Source: Mangrovimonas futianensis (GTDB lineage Bacteria; Bacteroidota; Bacteroidia; Flavobacteriales; Flavobacteriaceae). Taken from it: DNA of 64,000 nucleotides. A program made the position numbers and the translations under genes. Positions 35,115 through 43,885 of the stretch are shown here, one piece after another (position 1 is the stretch's first letter; each line of letters opens with the position of its first letter). The stretch covers positions 1-64,000 of the forward strand of contig NZ_JAJJNF010000006.1 in the NCBI RefSeq assembly GCF_021245805.1, given 5' to 3'. Below the pieces are notes generated by a model that was not told the origin of the DNA, did not search any database, and was given only the letters and a program-made list of their open reading frames with translations.

Positions 35115-36386
35115 TTATCTGAAAATCGTTTGTTTTCTATCTGGACCTACCGAAACAATGGTGATTGGGATTTCCAATTCTTTTTCTAGGAAGGCAATAT
35201 AGTCATTAAGTTCTGCTGGTAATTGAGATGCTTCAGACATTTCTGTTAAATCTGCTTTCCAACCTTTAAAGTCGGTGTAAACGGGAGTGACATTTTCCTC
35301 TTCTATATTATAAGGTAAATGAGTAATTGTATCTCCTTGATAGTTATAAGCGGTACAAACTTTTAAGGTCTCAAAGCCCGAAAGTACATCAGCTTTCATC
35401 ATCATTAACTGGGTGACACCATTTACCTGACAAGCATATTTAAGAGCTACTAAATCTAACCAACCACACCTTCTAGGTCTTCCTGTAGTTGCACCAAATT
35501 CATGACCTACACGTGCCATGGTTTCGCCATTCTCATCAAATAATTCAGTAGGAAATGGTCCGGATCCAACTCTTGTGGTGTATGCCTTGAAAATTCCAAA
35601 AACATCTTTAATTTGGTTTGGGGCAACACCTAAACCTGTACAAGCACCAGCTGCTGTTGTGTTACTTGAGGTTACAAATGGATAAGTTCCAAAATCGATA
35701 TCCAATAAAGATCCTTGGGCACCTTCAGCTAAAATAGTTTTATTCTCCTTTTGAGCTTGGAAGATGTATTCTTCGGAATCAATAAGCTTTAAAGATTTTA
35801 AAACGCTCACAGCTTCAAAGAATTCGGTTTCCAACTCTTTAAGGTTATACTCGAGTTCAACGTTGTAGAACTCAATCATGGCTTCATGCTTATCTGCTAG
35901 AGCTCTATATTTATCTTTCCAATCTGCTAGTTCTAAATCACCAACACGAATTCCATTTCGTCCCGTTTTATCCATGTAAGTAGGGCCTATTCCTTTTAAG
36001 GTAGAGCCGATTTTGGCCTTCCCTTTTGAGGCTTCACTCGCAGCATCCAGCAAACGATGGGTTGGTAGGATGATATGAGCTTTTCTGGAAATAAATAATG
36101 TTTTCTTGTAATCGACGTTTTGTTCGTCTAATTTATCAAGTTCTTTTTTAAAAATGACAGGGTCAATTACAACTCCATTTCCAACTAGGTTAATGGCATC
36201 TTCATGGAAAATTCCCGATGGGATGGTGTGTAACACATGCTTTTTTCCATTGAAAACTAGAGTGTGTCCCGCATTTGGGCCTCCTTGAAATCTTGCAATA
36301 ATATTGTATTTAGAGGTTAGAACGTCAACAATTTTTCCTTTGCCTTCGTCACCCCATTGTAAACCTAGTAGTAAATCTACTGCCAT
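35115..36386 (-). CDS. purA: Adenylosuccinate synthetase
   Basis: A 423-residue enzyme joining IMP and Asp with GTP hydrolysis, the committed step to AMP. The GTP-binding start is DLLLGLQWGDEGKGKIVDVLTSKY, with the catalytic block FQGGPNAGHTL. Other family blocks are EGAQGSLLDIDFGTYPFVTSSN, TTRVGSGPFPTEL and GRPRRCGWLDLV. Length and blocks are typical. It follows a Fur-family gene by 15 bases and ends at a hairpin terminator. No purine-riboswitch-like leader is seen. Confidence 0.96.
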   Translation of the reverse strand: MAVDLLLGLQWGDEGKGKIVDVLTSKYNIIARFQGGPNAGHTLVFNGKKHVLHTIPSGIFHEDAINLVGNGVVIDPVIFKKELDKLDEQNVDYKKTLFISRKAHIILPTHRLLDAASEASKGKAKIGSTLKGIGPTYMDKTGRNGIRVGDLELADWKDKYRALADKHEAMIEFYNVELEYNLKELETEFFEAVSVLKSLKLIDSEEYIFQAQKENKTILAEGAQGSLLDIDFGTYPFVTSSNTTAAGACTGLGVAPNQIKDVFGIFKAYTTRVGSGPFPTELFDENGETMARVGHEFGATTGRPRRCGWLDLVALKYACQVNGVTQLMMMKADVLSGFETLKVCTAYNYQGDTITHLPYNIEEENVTPVYTDFKGWKADLTEMSEASQLPAELNDYIAFLEKELEIPITIVSVGPDRKQTIFR

Positions 36387-36401
36387 TTTAATAATAAGTT
36401 A

Positions 36402-36851
36402 TTAGTTGTTTTTTCTATTCCCGTAAAAGTAAAGTGAGTGGTTTTTTATTTCAATATCAAACACTTCTTCAATGGTTTTTTTTATGCTTTGAATCCTTGG
36501 ATCACAAAACTCAATAACCTCTCCAGTATCGGTAAGGATGACGTGGTCGTGTTGTTTATCAAAATAAGATTTTTCATAGTGGGCTTGGTTTTGGCCAAAT
36601 TGATGCTTTCTTACCAATCCACATTCTAGAAGTAACTCAATGGTGTTATAAAGTGTTGCCCTACTAACACGATACTTTTTGTTTTTCATGTTAAGGTAGA
36701 GCGATTCTATATCAAAATGTTCTTCACTATCATAAATCTCTTGAAGGATGGCATATCTTTCAGGTGTTTTACGGTGCCCTTTTTCTTCTAAATAGGCCGT
36801 GAAGACATTTTTTACAATTTCTTGATTTTTACTATCTGTTTTTACACTCAT
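36402..36851 (-). CDS. Fur-family transcriptional regulator lacking CxxC motifs
   Basis: A 149-residue winged-helix metalloregulator. The recognition-helix region is YRVSRATLYNTIELLLECGLV, with HEFD-like EHFDIESLY before it and the metal region HDHVILTDTGEVIEF. Only two cysteines are present in the whole protein, so the structural-zinc Cys4 site of canonical Fur is absent. It therefore could sense iron, zinc, manganese or peroxide. Its promoter is the -7 box at 36863. The unrelated purA follows at 15 bases, so it may be cotranscribed. Confidence 0.87.
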   Translation of the reverse strand: MSVKTDSKNQEIVKNVFTAYLEEKGHRKTPERYAILQEIYDSEEHFDIESLYLNMKNKKYRVSRATLYNTIELLLECGLVRKHQFGQNQAHYEKSYFDKQHDHVILTDTGEVIEFCDPRIQSIKKTIEEVFDIEIKNHSLYFYGNRKNN

Positions 36852-36862
36852 AATTCCAACTG

Positions 36863-36870
36863 CAAATTTA
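36863..36870 (-). promoter_or_regulatory. -7 box of the Fur-family gene
   Basis: Minus-strand TAAATTTG, exact match, in the 28-base gap after the spoT stop. The leader would be about eight bases. The ATG is 12 bases from the box. Confidence 0.5.
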
Positions 36871-36879
36871 CACTAATTT

Positions 36880-39099
36880 TTAAACTCTAGACACTTTCTC
36901 GATACCATTAATTTTTTTCAAATGATCCATAAGTTTATTGAGCATGTTATTGTTCTTGACTACCACATTTATTTTTCCGTGAAATACACCGTCGTCACTT
37001 TCAAAACTGATGCTCTTCATATTAACATGCATGTTTGAGGATATTACCTGAGTGATATTGTTGACGAGCCCCAAATTGTCAATTCCTGAAAGTTTGATTT
37101 GAGTGGTAAACTCCTGTTGGGATGAATCTACCCACTTAGCAGACATGATTCGGTATGCATAATTTGATTGCAAACTCAATGCATTTGGACAATTTTTCTT
37201 ATGCACCTTTAAACCATCATTAATGGTTAAGAAGCCAAAAACAGGGTCTCCTGGTATCGGATTGCAGCAACTGGCCAATTTGTACTCCAGTCTTTGTTCA
37301 TCTTTACCAAACACAAGCAAATCGTAATTGGTTGTAATTTCATCCCTTTCTAATTCTTCCTTGGGAATAGAGTGGGTTTTACGTCCAATTTTTCCTTTGA
37401 TATAACTCATCAAGGCATTACTTCTTGAAGAAGCATATTCCTTGATCATTTTGCTGTCTATCGTTCCTATTCCTACCCGATAAAATAAATCTAAACTTGT
37501 GCTCAATTTAAAGTAATTGACCATTTCATTAATAGACCTCTCATTGAGTTCTATTTTGAGCTGTTTTAATTTCCTTCGTAGTATTTCCTTGCCATCCTCG
37601 GCAATTCGCTTTTTATCGGCTTTAAGAACAGATTTTATTTTACTTCTGGCTCTGGCTGTTGTGGCGTAATCTAACCAATTGGTACTAGGCTTGACTGACT
37701 CTGAAGTTAATATTTCTACACGGTCACCACTTTTTAATTCGTAACTCAAAGGAACCAACTTGCTATTCACTTTGGCACCACGAGTTTTCATTCCTACTTC
37801 CGTATGTATGCTGAAAGCAAAATCAAGTGGAGTAGCACCCTTTGGCAGAGATTTTAATTCACCCTTAGGTGTGAACACGAATATTTCTTTGGAGTATAAG
37901 TTTAGCTTAAACTGTTCAACAAAATCCACGGCACTGCCTTCCGGATTTTCTAAGGCATCCTGTAGTTTTGAAATCCAGCCGTCCAAAGAATCATCATTAT
38001 CATCTCCTTCTTTATACTTGTAATGAGCAGCATAACCTTTTTCAGCTATTTCATTCATTCGCTCACTTCTTATTTGAACTTCTACCCAACGGCTTTTTGG
38101 ACCAATAACTGTGATATGAAGTGCCTCATAACCTGTTGATTTTGGTGAAGAAATCCAATCTCGCAGTCGAATTGGGTTGGGTCTGAAGTGGTCTGTTACA
38201 ATCGAATAAATCTTCCAGGCCAGAAATTTTTCATTCTGCCTATCACTTCTATAAATGATTCTAACGGCGAACTTGTCATAAACTTCGTCAAAGGAAACCC
38301 CTTGATTCAACATTTTTCTCCTTATCGAGAAGATGGATTTAGGACGTCCCTTAATCACATAGTTCAAACCTTCCTTATCCAGTGATCTTTTCAAGACATC
38401 ACTGAATTCAGCAATGTACTCATCCTGCTCTTCCTTACTTTCTTTCATTTTGGTAAGGATATCATTATAAGTTTCAGGTTCGGTATATTTCAAACCTAGG
38501 TCTTCTAGCTCAGTCTTGATGTTATAAAGACCAATTCTATGAGCCAAAGGTGCATAGATGTAAAGCGTTTCAGAAGCTATTTTTTCCTGTTTGTCAGACC
38601 TCATGGAATCCATGGTTTGCATGTTGTGAAGTCTGTCAGCTATTTTAATTATTATTACTCTCACATCATCATTAAGAGTGAGAAGCATTTTTCTGAAATT
38701 CTCAGCTTGAAGCGAAATATCCCCAGATTGCTTTAAGGAAGAAATTTTAGTTAGCCCATCAACAATTCTGGCCACTATGGGTCCGAACATGTTATGGATA
38801 TCTTCAACAGAATAATTTTCATTGTCTTCAACTACATCGTGAAGAAGAGCAGCTGCAATAGAGGTAGCATCAAGACCAATTTCTTGAGCCACGATTTTAG
38901 CAACCGCAATTGGATGAAATATATATGCCTCACCAGACTTTCTGCGTTGATCTTTATGGGCTTCTAAAGCTACTTCAAAAGCCTTTCTTATCAATTTTTT
39001 ATCCGTGGAAGAAAGGGTTCTGTAACTTACCTTAAGTAATTCCCTGTAGGCCTTGGCAATGGCAGCATTTTCCTTCTCTATGTCTACATCAGTCATCAT
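36880..39099 (-). CDS. Bifunctional (p)ppGpp synthetase/hydrolase, RelA/SpoT family
   Basis: A 739-residue long RSH protein that makes and degrades the alarmone (p)ppGpp. The HD hydrolase domain has the block GEAYIFHPIAVAKIVAQE, ALLHDVVEDN and IIKIADRLHNM. The synthetase domain shows YDKFAVRIIYRSDRQ and SPKSTGYEALHITVIGP. The TGS domain is KEIFVFTPKGELKSLPKGATPLDFAF, and the last ~70 residues are an ACT domain. Both enzymatic blocks look intact. It is upstream of the Fur-family gene on the same strand but with a promoter between them. Confidence 0.95.
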   Translation of the reverse strand: MMTDVDIEKENAAIAKAYRELLKVSYRTLSSTDKKLIRKAFEVALEAHKDQRRKSGEAYIFHPIAVAKIVAQEIGLDATSIAAALLHDVVEDNENYSVEDIHNMFGPIVARIVDGLTKISSLKQSGDISLQAENFRKMLLTLNDDVRVIIIKIADRLHNMQTMDSMRSDKQEKIASETLYIYAPLAHRIGLYNIKTELEDLGLKYTEPETYNDILTKMKESKEEQDEYIAEFSDVLKRSLDKEGLNYVIKGRPKSIFSIRRKMLNQGVSFDEVYDKFAVRIIYRSDRQNEKFLAWKIYSIVTDHFRPNPIRLRDWISSPKSTGYEALHITVIGPKSRWVEVQIRSERMNEIAEKGYAAHYKYKEGDDNDDSLDGWISKLQDALENPEGSAVDFVEQFKLNLYSKEIFVFTPKGELKSLPKGATPLDFAFSIHTEVGMKTRGAKVNSKLVPLSYELKSGDRVEILTSESVKPSTNWLDYATTARARSKIKSVLKADKKRIAEDGKEILRRKLKQLKIELNERSINEMVNYFKLSTSLDLFYRVGIGTIDSKMIKEYASSRSNALMSYIKGKIGRKTHSIPKEELERDEITTNYDLLVFGKDEQRLEYKLASCCNPIPGDPVFGFLTINDGLKVHKKNCPNALSLQSNYAYRIMSAKWVDSSQQEFTTQIKLSGIDNLGLVNNITQVISSNMHVNMKSISFESDDGVFHGKINVVVKNNNMLNKLMDHLKKINGIEKVSRV

Positions 39100-39187
39100 A
39101 TATCTAAAATAGCAATAAGAAAATTAATGAACAATATTTTGGTCAGAATTTAAGATGAAGTCTGGGATTGAATAGATAAATGGTTAA

Positions 39188-40420
39188 CTACTTTTTTAAA
39201 TTCTTAATACGTTGCAACAAGGTAGGGTGTGAATAATGTACAAACACATAGCTTGAATGTGGTGTGAGATTGCTCAAGCTGTTTTTGGATAACTTTTTTA
39301 GTGACGTAATAAGAGGTGCTGCTCGAAAAGTATTTTTGGCATAATCATCGGCTTGATATTCAAATTTTCTAGAGAACCAATTCATAATAAGTCCCGTGAT
39401 TTCCGAAATAGGAGAGTAAAGCAATCCGAAGGCTACAAGGGCAATATGAAAGCTGTGTTTTTCAACGCCTAATGCTTCAGAAAGTAAAGGGTTGGAAATA
39501 AAAAGGGATAAAATATAAAAGGTGAATCCCGTTAATAAAATGGACGTTATTAAGTTGAAAATAATGTGCTTCTTTTTGTAGTGACCCACCTCATGAGCCA
39601 AAACGGAAACAATTTCATCTTCATCCAAATCGTTGATTAAAGTGTCATAAAGCGTGACACGCTTTTCGCTGCCAAAACCCGAAAAATAGGCATTGGCTTT
39701 AGTGCTCCTTTTCGAGCCATCAATAACAAAAATTTTGTTTAGGTGAAACCCAACGGATTCAGCGTATTCTGAGATTTTATTTCTTAAAGATCCTTCTTCT
39801 AAAGGTGTCTGTTTGTTGAAAAGTGGTACTATTAATCTGGAGTAAAACATATTCATAAAAACAGTGAATACGGTTACTATTCCCCAAGCGTAAAACCAAA
39901 AATAATTTCCTGTCGATTTATAAAACCAAATGATAAGAGCTAAGATGCCTCCACCCAAAACAGCCGACATAAGCCATCCTTTTATTATATCTAAAAAGAA
40001 GGTTTTTTTGGTGGTTTTGTTAAATCCAAAGGCTTCTTCAATTACAAAAGTTTTATAATATGAAAAGGGTATAGTGATAATACTACTTGCCAGCATGATG
40101 ATTCCGAAGAAAATCAAGGCTACGAAAATATCATTATCAGTTAAGGTTCTGGCTAAATTATCTACAATTTCAAATCCATCCAAAAGGATAAAGCCAACTG
40201 TTAAAATCAATGAAAAAGTTGAGGACAATAATCCGAATTTGTAATTGGTAGCTTTGTAATGTTGTGATTTCTTATACTCTTCTGGATCATAAACATCCTT
40301 TAACTCATCAGGAAGATGGTCATTAAAATGTTTGGCATTAAGGCCATCTAGAATTTTATCGATGATAAAATCAATGATAATAATAGCTAAAATGATGTAT
40401 AAAAGGGAGGAGGCAGTCAT
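39188..40420 (-). CDS. M48 family metalloprotease (Ste24/CAAX protease-like)
   Basis: A 410-residue integral membrane protease read from ATG 40420, which starts four bases after the upstream stop; the TTG at 40477 would overlap the upstream gene by 53 bases and is unlikely. The zinc motif is VSVLAHEVGHYKKKHI (HExxH), and the third ligand is in EITGLIMNWFSRKFEYQADDYAK (E-x-x-x-D). About six membrane segments are present. It is a close bacterial match to Ste24-type proteases. Substrates are unknown, since bacteria lack prenylated CAAX proteins. Confidence 0.88.
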   Translation of the reverse strand: MTASSLLYIILAIIIIDFIIDKILDGLNAKHFNDHLPDELKDVYDPEEYKKSQHYKATNYKFGLLSSTFSLILTVGFILLDGFEIVDNLARTLTDNDIFVALIFFGIIMLASSIITIPFSYYKTFVIEEAFGFNKTTKKTFFLDIIKGWLMSAVLGGGILALIIWFYKSTGNYFWFYAWGIVTVFTVFMNMFYSRLIVPLFNKQTPLEEGSLRNKISEYAESVGFHLNKIFVIDGSKRSTKANAYFSGFGSEKRVTLYDTLINDLDEDEIVSVLAHEVGHYKKKHIIFNLITSILLTGFTFYILSLFISNPLLSEALGVEKHSFHIALVAFGLLYSPISEITGLIMNWFSRKFEYQADDYAKNTFRAAPLITSLKKLSKNSLSNLTPHSSYVFVHYSHPTLLQRIKNLKK

Positions 40421-40424
40421 TGGG

Positions 40425-41219
40425 TTATAAAAAATTGCGTTGTCTTTTGGCTTCAAAAATAAGAATTCCTGCTGCAACCGATACGTTCATGGAATCAATT
40501 TCTCCTTGCATCGGGATCACTATATTTTGGGAGCTGTTATTTAACCATAAATTACTAAGTCCGGTCGCTTCGGTACCAACTACAATAGCCGATGGCTTGG
40601 TGAAATTTTGTGTCTGATAGGGGATGGAGGCCTGTAAAGCGGCACAAAAAATAGCGACTTGATTTGACTTAAGAAAGTCAATGATTTCTTGTGTGGATCC
40701 CGTAGCTATGGGCTTAGTAAAAACACATCCCACACTTGAACGAATGATGTTGGGGTTGTATAAATCTGTTTTTGGGTTGGCAATAATTACGGCATCTAAG
40801 TTGGCTGCATCTGCGGTTCTTAATAAAGCACCAATATTTCCAGGTTTTTCAGGAGCTTCAGCAACCAAAATTAAGGGGGCTTCATTTTTAAATATCAAAT
40901 CACTTAAATGATGTGATTTTGATTTGGCAACAGCAATCACACCTTCAGTGGTGCTGCGGTGAGCCAATTTTTGAAAGACTTCCAGTGAAATTTCTATGAT
41001 GGAAGTCCCTTTTTTTTCATATTCTAAAGCATCAGATTCTGAAAAAAGCTCTCCATAGAAAAGCAACATGTCCAATTGATAACCTCCTTTAATGGCTAGC
41101 GCCAATTCTCGTTGTCCCTCAATTAAAAATAGCCCCGATTTTTTACGATCGCGGGATTTGTCCTTAAGTTGAACCAGTTGTTTAATTAAAGGGTTTTGCG
41201 GACTAGAAATGTGTTTCAT
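40425..41219 (-). CDS. TrmH/SpoU family RNA methyltransferase
   Basis: A 264-residue protein of the SPOUT class. An N-terminal substrate-binding region (KQLVQLKDKSRDRKKSGLFLIEGQRELALAI) precedes the knot. The AdoMet trefoil-knot motifs are NIGALLRTADAANLDAVIIAN, IVVGTEATGLSNLW and IPMQGEIDSMNVSVAAGILIFEAKRQR. Family members 2'-O-methylate rRNA or tRNA; the target is not decided by these motifs. It starts exactly where the DUF3810 gene ends and is followed by the M48 protease four bases later. Confidence 0.88.
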   Translation of the reverse strand: MKHISSPQNPLIKQLVQLKDKSRDRKKSGLFLIEGQRELALAIKGGYQLDMLLFYGELFSESDALEYEKKGTSIIEISLEVFQKLAHRSTTEGVIAVAKSKSHHLSDLIFKNEAPLILVAEAPEKPGNIGALLRTADAANLDAVIIANPKTDLYNPNIIRSSVGCVFTKPIATGSTQEIIDFLKSNQVAIFCAALQASIPYQTQNFTKPSAIVVGTEATGLSNLWLNNSSQNIVIPMQGEIDSMNVSVAAGILIFEAKRQRNFL

Positions 41220-42286
41220 CAGAGTGCTTTATTTTCAAAATAATTTACAACCAAAGCTACAACATAACTATAGCTTTTCATACCATCTTGTTGATTGTTG
41301 ACCTTCAAAAAATGGTTGTAACTGCTTTGGAACAATGGTTCCAACGGATTTTGGTATTCCATCCAAAAATTTTGAACCTCTTGATAATTTTTCAAAATAC
41401 CAATATGGATTTTTTCCTTGAAAGTTTCATAAGCTTCAGGGTCTCTTCTGTAAACCTCTAGCAAGCAGTGTTTTAAAGCAAAAGTGTAGCCACAATAATT
41501 AAAATAAACATTTGGATGGTTGATAGCCGCTAAACTACCAATAAAGTTAGCCTCATTTTCTGCAGCATACCCCAGTTGATGAGCTACCTCATGAGAAGAT
41601 ACAACAGGAAATCTATAAATAGGAATGTACCCATCCACATGGGCTTCATTGGTTAGCGGATTTAAATAGCCGCTAAATCCCATGTAGGTCAGCGGCAAGC
41701 TAAATAATGATTTTTTGATGCTTTTAGGTTTATAGTCTAAATCTGGGAATTCTTCCCTTAGACGATGGTAGCCCTCTGGAACCATTTTAAAAACTTCCAT
41801 TTCTTTGAATGGTACTTGCACTTTTACAGAATCTTTTTTGGCAAGTTGAAGTTGTAAAGCATTGGATTTTTCAATCAGTTTTTCCGTAACAGCCATAAGT
41901 TGTTCTGTGGAATAATCAGCTTCCAAATTCAATTTTTGATGAAGTGGAAGTCGGTAATAGTTCATTCCCCATAGCAGGTGAAATGCAAAATAGATCACAG
42001 AAAAAGCCGAAAAAACATCCAGAAACCAACCTTTGGTGTCTTGCGTAATTCTTTTGGCATTGAGTATGAGCCATCTTAAGATATAAATGATGGCAATGGC
42101 GTAGAAAAGATCTCCAAAAGAAAAAGGTAACCATCCTAAGGTGAATCTGAAAATTTTTGAAACTATGGGATAAAATCCCAAACTATAATAGGTTTCCACG
42201 GTTTCAGGGTAAACGGAAATCCACTTAATAAAAAGGATTTGTGGAATAATGGCAAGTGCTAGGAATAATTTTGGGCTTTTCCTCAT
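41219..42286 (-). CDS. DUF3810 family HExxH membrane protein
   Basis: A 355-residue protein with about three N-terminal hydrophobic segments (residues 8-30, 45-70 and 85-105) and a soluble remainder. The block VVSSHEVAHQLGYAAENEANFIGS carries HExxH and an E-x-x-E, as in gluzincin-type metallopeptidases, so DUF3810 is likely a membrane-anchored protease. This is inference from the motif, and proteolysis is not demonstrated. First gene of the unit DUF3810-RNA methyltransferase-M48 protease. Stop and start of the first two overlap. Confidence 0.78.
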   Translation of the reverse strand: MRKSPKLFLALAIIPQILFIKWISVYPETVETYYSLGFYPIVSKIFRFTLGWLPFSFGDLFYAIAIIYILRWLILNAKRITQDTKGWFLDVFSAFSVIYFAFHLLWGMNYYRLPLHQKLNLEADYSTEQLMAVTEKLIEKSNALQLQLAKKDSVKVQVPFKEMEVFKMVPEGYHRLREEFPDLDYKPKSIKKSLFSLPLTYMGFSGYLNPLTNEAHVDGYIPIYRFPVVSSHEVAHQLGYAAENEANFIGSLAAINHPNVYFNYCGYTFALKHCLLEVYRRDPEAYETFKEKIHIGILKNYQEVQNFWMEYQNPLEPLFQSSYNHFLKVNNQQDGMKSYSYVVALVVNYFENKAL

Positions 42287-42291
42287 AAACC

Positions 42292-42299
42292 CAAAAATA
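42292..42299 (-). promoter_or_regulatory. -7 box of the DUF3810 gene
   Basis: Minus-strand TATTTTTG, exact match. It ends six bases from the ATG at 42286, so the leader would be about two bases. Confidence 0.45.
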
Positions 42300-42332
42300 G
42301 GGAATTGTTTGTTATACTTTTATGCTTATCCA

Positions 42333-42340
42333 TACCTTTG
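42333..42340 (+). promoter_or_regulatory. Promoter of pepD
   Basis: TACCTTTG, exact -7 box, with TTTG at 42308-42311 located 21 bases upstream as a -33 element. The ATG at 42362 is 22 bases downstream. Confidence 0.6.
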
Positions 42341-42361
42341 TGAAACATTTAATACACAACT

Positions 42362-43822
42362 ATGAATTCAGATATAAAATCTTTAGAACCGCAAGAATTG
42401 TGGCAAAACTTTGCAAAGCTTAATGCTGTACCTCGAGCCTCTAAAAAAGAAGAAAAGGTCATTGCTTTTATGAAAGCATTTGGTGAAAAGCTGGGACTTG
42501 AGACCTTTGAGGATGAGGTTGGTAATGTCATTATAAAAAAGCCTGCAACTTCTGGCATGGAAGACAGAAAAACCATCGTTATGCAATCGCATTTAGATAT
42601 GGTCCACCAAAAAAATAATGATACCCAATTTAATTTTGATACCCAAGGTATTGAAATGTTTGTTGATGGCGATTGGGTAAGGGCAAAAGGAACTACATTA
42701 GGAGCTGATAATGGATTAGGAGTGGCAACAATTATGGCTATTTTAGAAAGCAAAGATATACCGCACCCAGCGATAGAAGCACTTTTTACCATAGATGAAG
42801 AAACGGGTATGACTGGTGCTATGGGTCTAAAAGGGGGTTTGCTTAATGGTGAGATTTTATTGAATTTGGATACGGAAGAGGATGATGAAATTGGTGTGGG
42901 ATGTGCAGGAGGAGTTGATGTTACGGCTACTAGAACTTATCAAGTTGAAGAAACTACTCAAGATCAGATTGGGTTTGAAATTAATGTGAAAGGTCTTCAA
43001 GGGGGGCACTCGGGAATGGACATCCATAAAGGGCTAGGAAATGCGAATAAGATTATGAATCGCTTGTTGTTTGATGGATTTGAGAATTTCGGATTGCGAA
43101 TTTCTGAAATTGAAGGAGGGAGTCTGAGAAATGCGATTCCTAGAGAAAGCAAAGCTTTAGTTGCTATTGATAGCATTCATGAGGACGCTTTTATAATGGA
43201 AATGGCCCAATTGTCACAAACTATAAAAACGGAATTAAGAACCATGGAGCCCCAGTTGGATATTTTGGTATCTAAAACCGAAGTACCCAAATTGGTTATG
43301 GACTTGGGTGTTCAGGAAGGTTTCACAAAAGCTGTGTATGCTGCTTGTAATGGCGTATATAGAATGAGTGCAGATATTCCAGGATTGGTTGAAACCTCAA
43401 ATAATATGGCTAAAGTTTTAGTTAAAGACGGTGAATTAAAAATTGAATGTTTAACTCGTTCGTCAGTGGAGAGTTCCAAATGGGATTTGGCCAATTCCCT
43501 TAGGTCATCATTTGAAATGACCGGGTGTGATGTTGCTTTTTCAGGAGATTATCCAGGTTGGACTCCTAATATGGATTCTCCTATTCTAAAGGTTTTAGAA
43601 TCTCTATATATTGAAATGAACGGAGAAAAGCCACATGTGGCAGCTTGTCATGCTGGTTTGGAATGTGGTATACTTGGACAAAATTATCCAGAGATGGATA
43701 TGATTAGTTTCGGCCCCAATATTAGAGGAGCTCACTCTCCCGATGAAAGAGCTCAAATATCCTCAACTCAGAAATTTTGGGAGTTTGTAAAAGAAATTTT
43801 AAAGAATATTCCAAAGAAGTAG
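42362..43822 (+). CDS. pepD: Aminoacyl-histidine dipeptidase PepD (M20 family)
   Basis: A 486-residue cytosolic zinc dipeptidase for Xaa-His and other dipeptides. Metal ligands are in QSHLDMVHQKN (HxD), GADNGLGVATIMA, FTIDEETGMTGAMGL (D-E-E), LNLDTEEDDE and, near the C-terminus, FGPNIRGAHSPDE (His). The lid-domain block is VKGLQGGHSGMDIHKG. Length is typical of PepD. It is monocistronic, with a promoter on one side and a 16-base perfect hairpin on the other. Confidence 0.95.
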   Translation: MNSDIKSLEPQELWQNFAKLNAVPRASKKEEKVIAFMKAFGEKLGLETFEDEVGNVIIKKPATSGMEDRKTIVMQSHLDMVHQKNNDTQFNFDTQGIEMFVDGDWVRAKGTTLGADNGLGVATIMAILESKDIPHPAIEALFTIDEETGMTGAMGLKGGLLNGEILLNLDTEEDDEIGVGCAGGVDVTATRTYQVEETTQDQIGFEINVKGLQGGHSGMDIHKGLGNANKIMNRLLFDGFENFGLRISEIEGGSLRNAIPRESKALVAIDSIHEDAFIMEMAQLSQTIKTELRTMEPQLDILVSKTEVPKLVMDLGVQEGFTKAVYAACNGVYRMSADIPGLVETSNNMAKVLVKDGELKIECLTRSSVESSKWDLANSLRSSFEMTGCDVAFSGDYPGWTPNMDSPILKVLESLYIEMNGEKPHVAACHAGLECGILGQNYPEMDMISFGPNIRGAHSPDERAQISSTQKFWEFVKEILKNIPKK

Positions 43823-43834
43823 GTTGGAGCAAAT

Positions 43835-43868
43835 AAAAAAAGGAGCTTGATTTCAAGCTCCTTTTTTT
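43835..43868. terminator. Perfect 16-base bidirectional terminator
   Basis: The two arms at 43835-43850 and 43853-43868 are exact complements with a two-base TT loop. A-rich and T-rich ends provide U-tracts in both directions, so transcripts of pepD and the convergent isomerase gene can both end here. Confidence 0.9.
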
Positions 43869-43885
43869 ATTTAACGGTATTTCGT

